Positions 8,214 to 12,077 of a stretch of DNA of 12,077 bases are shown piece after piece. How positions within the stretch are numbered: position 1 is the first letter of the stretch; each line of letters starts with the position of its first letter. The stretch lies in contig USAP01000036.1 of NCBI GenBank assembly GCA_900552775.1, positions 1 to 12,077 on the forward strand, in the 5' to 3' direction. Both the position numbers and the translations under genes were made by a program. Below the pieces are notes generated by a model that was not told where the DNA came from, did not search any database, and saw only the letters and a list, made by a program, of their open reading frames with translations. This DNA is from an uncultured Eubacteriales bacterium. Its GTDB lineage: Bacteria; Bacillota; Clostridia; UMGS1883; UMGS1540.

Positions 8214-9714
8214 GTCTGAGGAAATCAGCAAAATAATAAAAGAACAGATAAAAAACTACAATAATAAAATAAAAGAAGACGATATCGGCTATGTAATATC
8301 CGTAGGTGACGGTATTGCAAGAGTTCATGGAATTGAAGACTGTATGTCCAATGAACTTTTGCTTTTTCCGGGAGATGTGTACGGAATGGCACTTAATTTG
8401 GAAGAAGGATTTGTTTCCGCAGTGCTGCTCGGTGACGATGAGGGTATTCTGGAAGGCGATGTTGTAAAAAGAACGGGCGAGGTTGTTTCGGTGCCCGTGG
8501 GTGAGGTGCTTCTCGGAAGAGCTGTAAATGCGCTTGGTCAGCCTATTGACGGCAGAGGCAAGATAGATACGCACGAAACGCGCCCAATAGAGAGCGATGC
8601 TCCCGGAATAATCGAAAGAAAATCGGTTAATGTGCCGTTGCAAACCGGTATTTTGGCAATAGATTCAATGATACCGATAGGCAGAGGACAGCGTGAGCTT
8701 ATAATCGGTGACAGACAGACGGGAAAAACTGCCATAGCACTTGACACAATAATAAATCAAAAAGGTAAGGGTGTTTACTGCATATATGTTGCCATAGGAC
8801 AGAAACGTTCGACGGTTGCAAATGTTGAGGAGACTCTGCGCGCGGCAGGTGCGATGGACTATACGATAATAGTATCCGCCTCGGCTTCAGAAAGCGCGCC
8901 GCTTCAGTATATTGCTCCGTATGCCGGCTGTACTATGGGCGAATATTTTATGAAACAGGGGAAAGATGCGCTTATAATTTATGACGATCTTTCAAAGCAT
9001 GCGGTTGCGTACCGCGCTCTTTCGCTTCTTATCAGAAGACCGCCCGGACGTGAAGCATATCCCGGAGATGTATTTTATTTGCATTCGAGACTTCTTGAGA
9101 GAGCGGCAAACATTGCGCCCGAATACGGCGGAGGTTCACTTACCGCCCTGCCGATAATAGAAACGCAGGCAGGGGACGTATCGGCATATATCCCCACAAA
9201 CGTAATATCCATTACGGACGGACAGATTTTCCTTGAATCGGAGCTTTTCCATATGGGAATACGACCCGCCGTAAACCCGGGTATATCGGTATCGCGCGTT
9301 GGCGGCTCGGCGCAGATTAAAGCCATGAAAAAAGTTTCGGGTCAGCTTAAGCTTGCATATTCGCAGTACAGAGAGTTGCAGGCATTTGCGCAGTTCGGCT
9401 CGGATCTTGATGCAGATACAAGACAGCGCCTTATGCAGGGCGAACGTATTGTTGAGGTTTTGAAGCAGGACAGAAATGCCCCGCTGGATGTAGAAAAACA
9501 GGTTGCGCTTATTTACGCGGTTGTAAACGGAATGCTTGACAGCATAGGCTGCGCAAAAATAGGCGAATTTAAAGAGAGACTTTGCGCTTATCTTGACGCG
9601 GGCGGTGCAGATGTGCTTGCGGCAATACGGGATACGGGAGCACTCAGTGAAGAAAACGAGAAGAAACTGCATGACCTGATTGCAGAATTTAAAGATATAT
9701 TTGTAAACGGTTGA
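8203..9714 (+). CDS. atpA: ATP synthase F1 subunit alpha
   Basis: Non-catalytic nucleotide-binding subunit, 503 residues, full length. The N-terminal delta-binding helix is followed by a beta-barrel ([16 protein letters not shown], 29-44). The P-loop GDRQTGKT lies at 169-176. The catalytic-interface segment [11 protein letters not shown] (358-368) contains Arg365, the arginine finger contributed to beta (Arg376 in E. coli). [14 protein letters not shown] (320-333) is also characteristic, and the C-terminal helical domain is intact. The start ATG 8203 is five bases after GGAGAG (8192-8197), inside the end of atpH. No missing key residue was seen. Confidence 0.99.
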   Translation: MQIKSEEISKIIKEQIKNYNNKIKEDDIGYVISVGDGIARVHGIEDCMSNELLLFPGDVYGMALNLEEGFVSAVLLGDDEGILEGDVVKRTGEVVSVPVGEVLLGRAVNALGQPIDGRGKIDTHETRPIESDAPGIIERKSVNVPLQTGILAIDSMIPIGRGQRELIIGDRQTGKTAIALDTIINQKGKGVYCIYVAIGQKRSTVANVEETLRAAGAMDYTIIVSASASESAPLQYIAPYAGCTMGEYFMKQGKDALIIYDDLSKHAVAYRALSLLIRRPPGREAYPGDVFYLHSRLLERAANIAPEYGGGSLTALPIIETQAGDVSAYIPTNVISITDGQIFLESELFHMGIRPAVNPGISVSRVGGSAQIKAMKKVSGQLKLAYSQYRELQAFAQFGSDLDADTRQRLMQGERIVEVLKQDRNAPLDVEKQVALIYAVVNGMLDSIGCAKIGEFKERLCAYLDAGGADVLAAIRDTGALSEENEKKLHDLIAEFKDIFVNG

Positions 9715-9724
9715 GGTGTAACCT

Positions 9725-12001
<2,277 letters not shown>

Positions 12002-12002
<1 letters not shown>

Positions 12003-12077
12003 GCGATGCCAGGAAGATCCTTGCCCTCGATGGCCTCAAGCATTGCGCCGCCACCCGTGGAGACATAGCTTACCTTG
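12002..12077 (-). CDS. pgk: Phosphoglycerate kinase, C-terminal fragment
   Basis: Read from 12076 downward on the minus strand, the frame gives KVSYV followed by [20 protein letters not shown]. The STGGGA-LE-EGK-LPG pattern is the conserved C-terminal nucleotide-binding end of phosphoglycerate kinase, which makes ATP from 1,3-bisphosphoglycerate in glycolysis. About 25 codons are present; the upstream part lies beyond the window and the last residues are missing. The piece is GC-richer than the atp genes and butts against a broken atpC, so it probably comes from another organism or locus through a chimeric joint. The family call is firm for so short a fragment because this motif is very distinctive. 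Confidence 0.8.

Noticed and set aside
12003..12068. Short novel protein formed by the atpC start running on to the TAG at 12066
   Set aside because: The part after codon ten is antisense to a recognisable phosphoglycerate kinase end and has no epsilon features, so it is a product of the joint.

Overview
The window looks like a metagenomic or draft contig whose core, about 1,000 to 12,000, is an anaerobic Firmicute of the Clostridia type. The reasons are strong AGGAG-like ribosome binding sites, frequent ATGA stop/start overlaps, an AraC/cupin regulator beside a rhaBAD-type operon, and an F-type ATP synthase whose c subunit closely resembles the sodium-binding c subunits of Propionigenium and Ilyobacter. 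The species cannot be named from the sequence.

Layout. Bases 1 to about 1,005 are the 3' part of a large two-component sensor (propeller repeats, Y_Y_Y domain, one membrane helix, start of the histidine kinase). It is AT-richer than the rest and stops abruptly just after the phospho-accepting His box. Without a gap follows an AraC-family regulator that seems to lack its first residues. Bases 2,059 to 5,539 are an L-rhamnose catabolic operon: rhamnulokinase (rhaB), L-rhamnose isomerase (rhaA) and rhamnulose-1-phosphate aldolase (rhaD), closed by a good intrinsic terminator. A consensus-like promoter then starts the ATP synthase operon in the classical order atpI-B-E-F-H-A-G-D-C. The last gene, atpC, keeps only about ten codons. 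The final ~76 bases are GC-rich and encode, on the minus strand, the conserved C-terminus of an unrelated gene, phosphoglycerate kinase.

How the genes work together. The AraC protein probably senses rhamnose or a derivative and activates rhaBAD. RhaA converts L-rhamnose to L-rhamnulose, RhaB phosphorylates it, and RhaD splits rhamnulose-1-phosphate into dihydroxyacetone phosphate and L-lactaldehyde. No transporter, mutarotase or lactaldehyde reductase is present here. The atp operon encodes the membrane sector (a, c, b), the stalks (delta, gamma, epsilon) and the catalytic head (alpha, beta). The c subunit has the full Gln/Val/Glu/Ser/Thr/Tyr sodium signature, so the enzyme is predicted to be sodium-coupled.

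No new biological system is evident. The points most worth checking are the two abrupt breaks near 1,000 and 12,000, which look like chimeric assembly joints, the predicted sodium specificity, and a strongly base-paired region ahead of rhaB.
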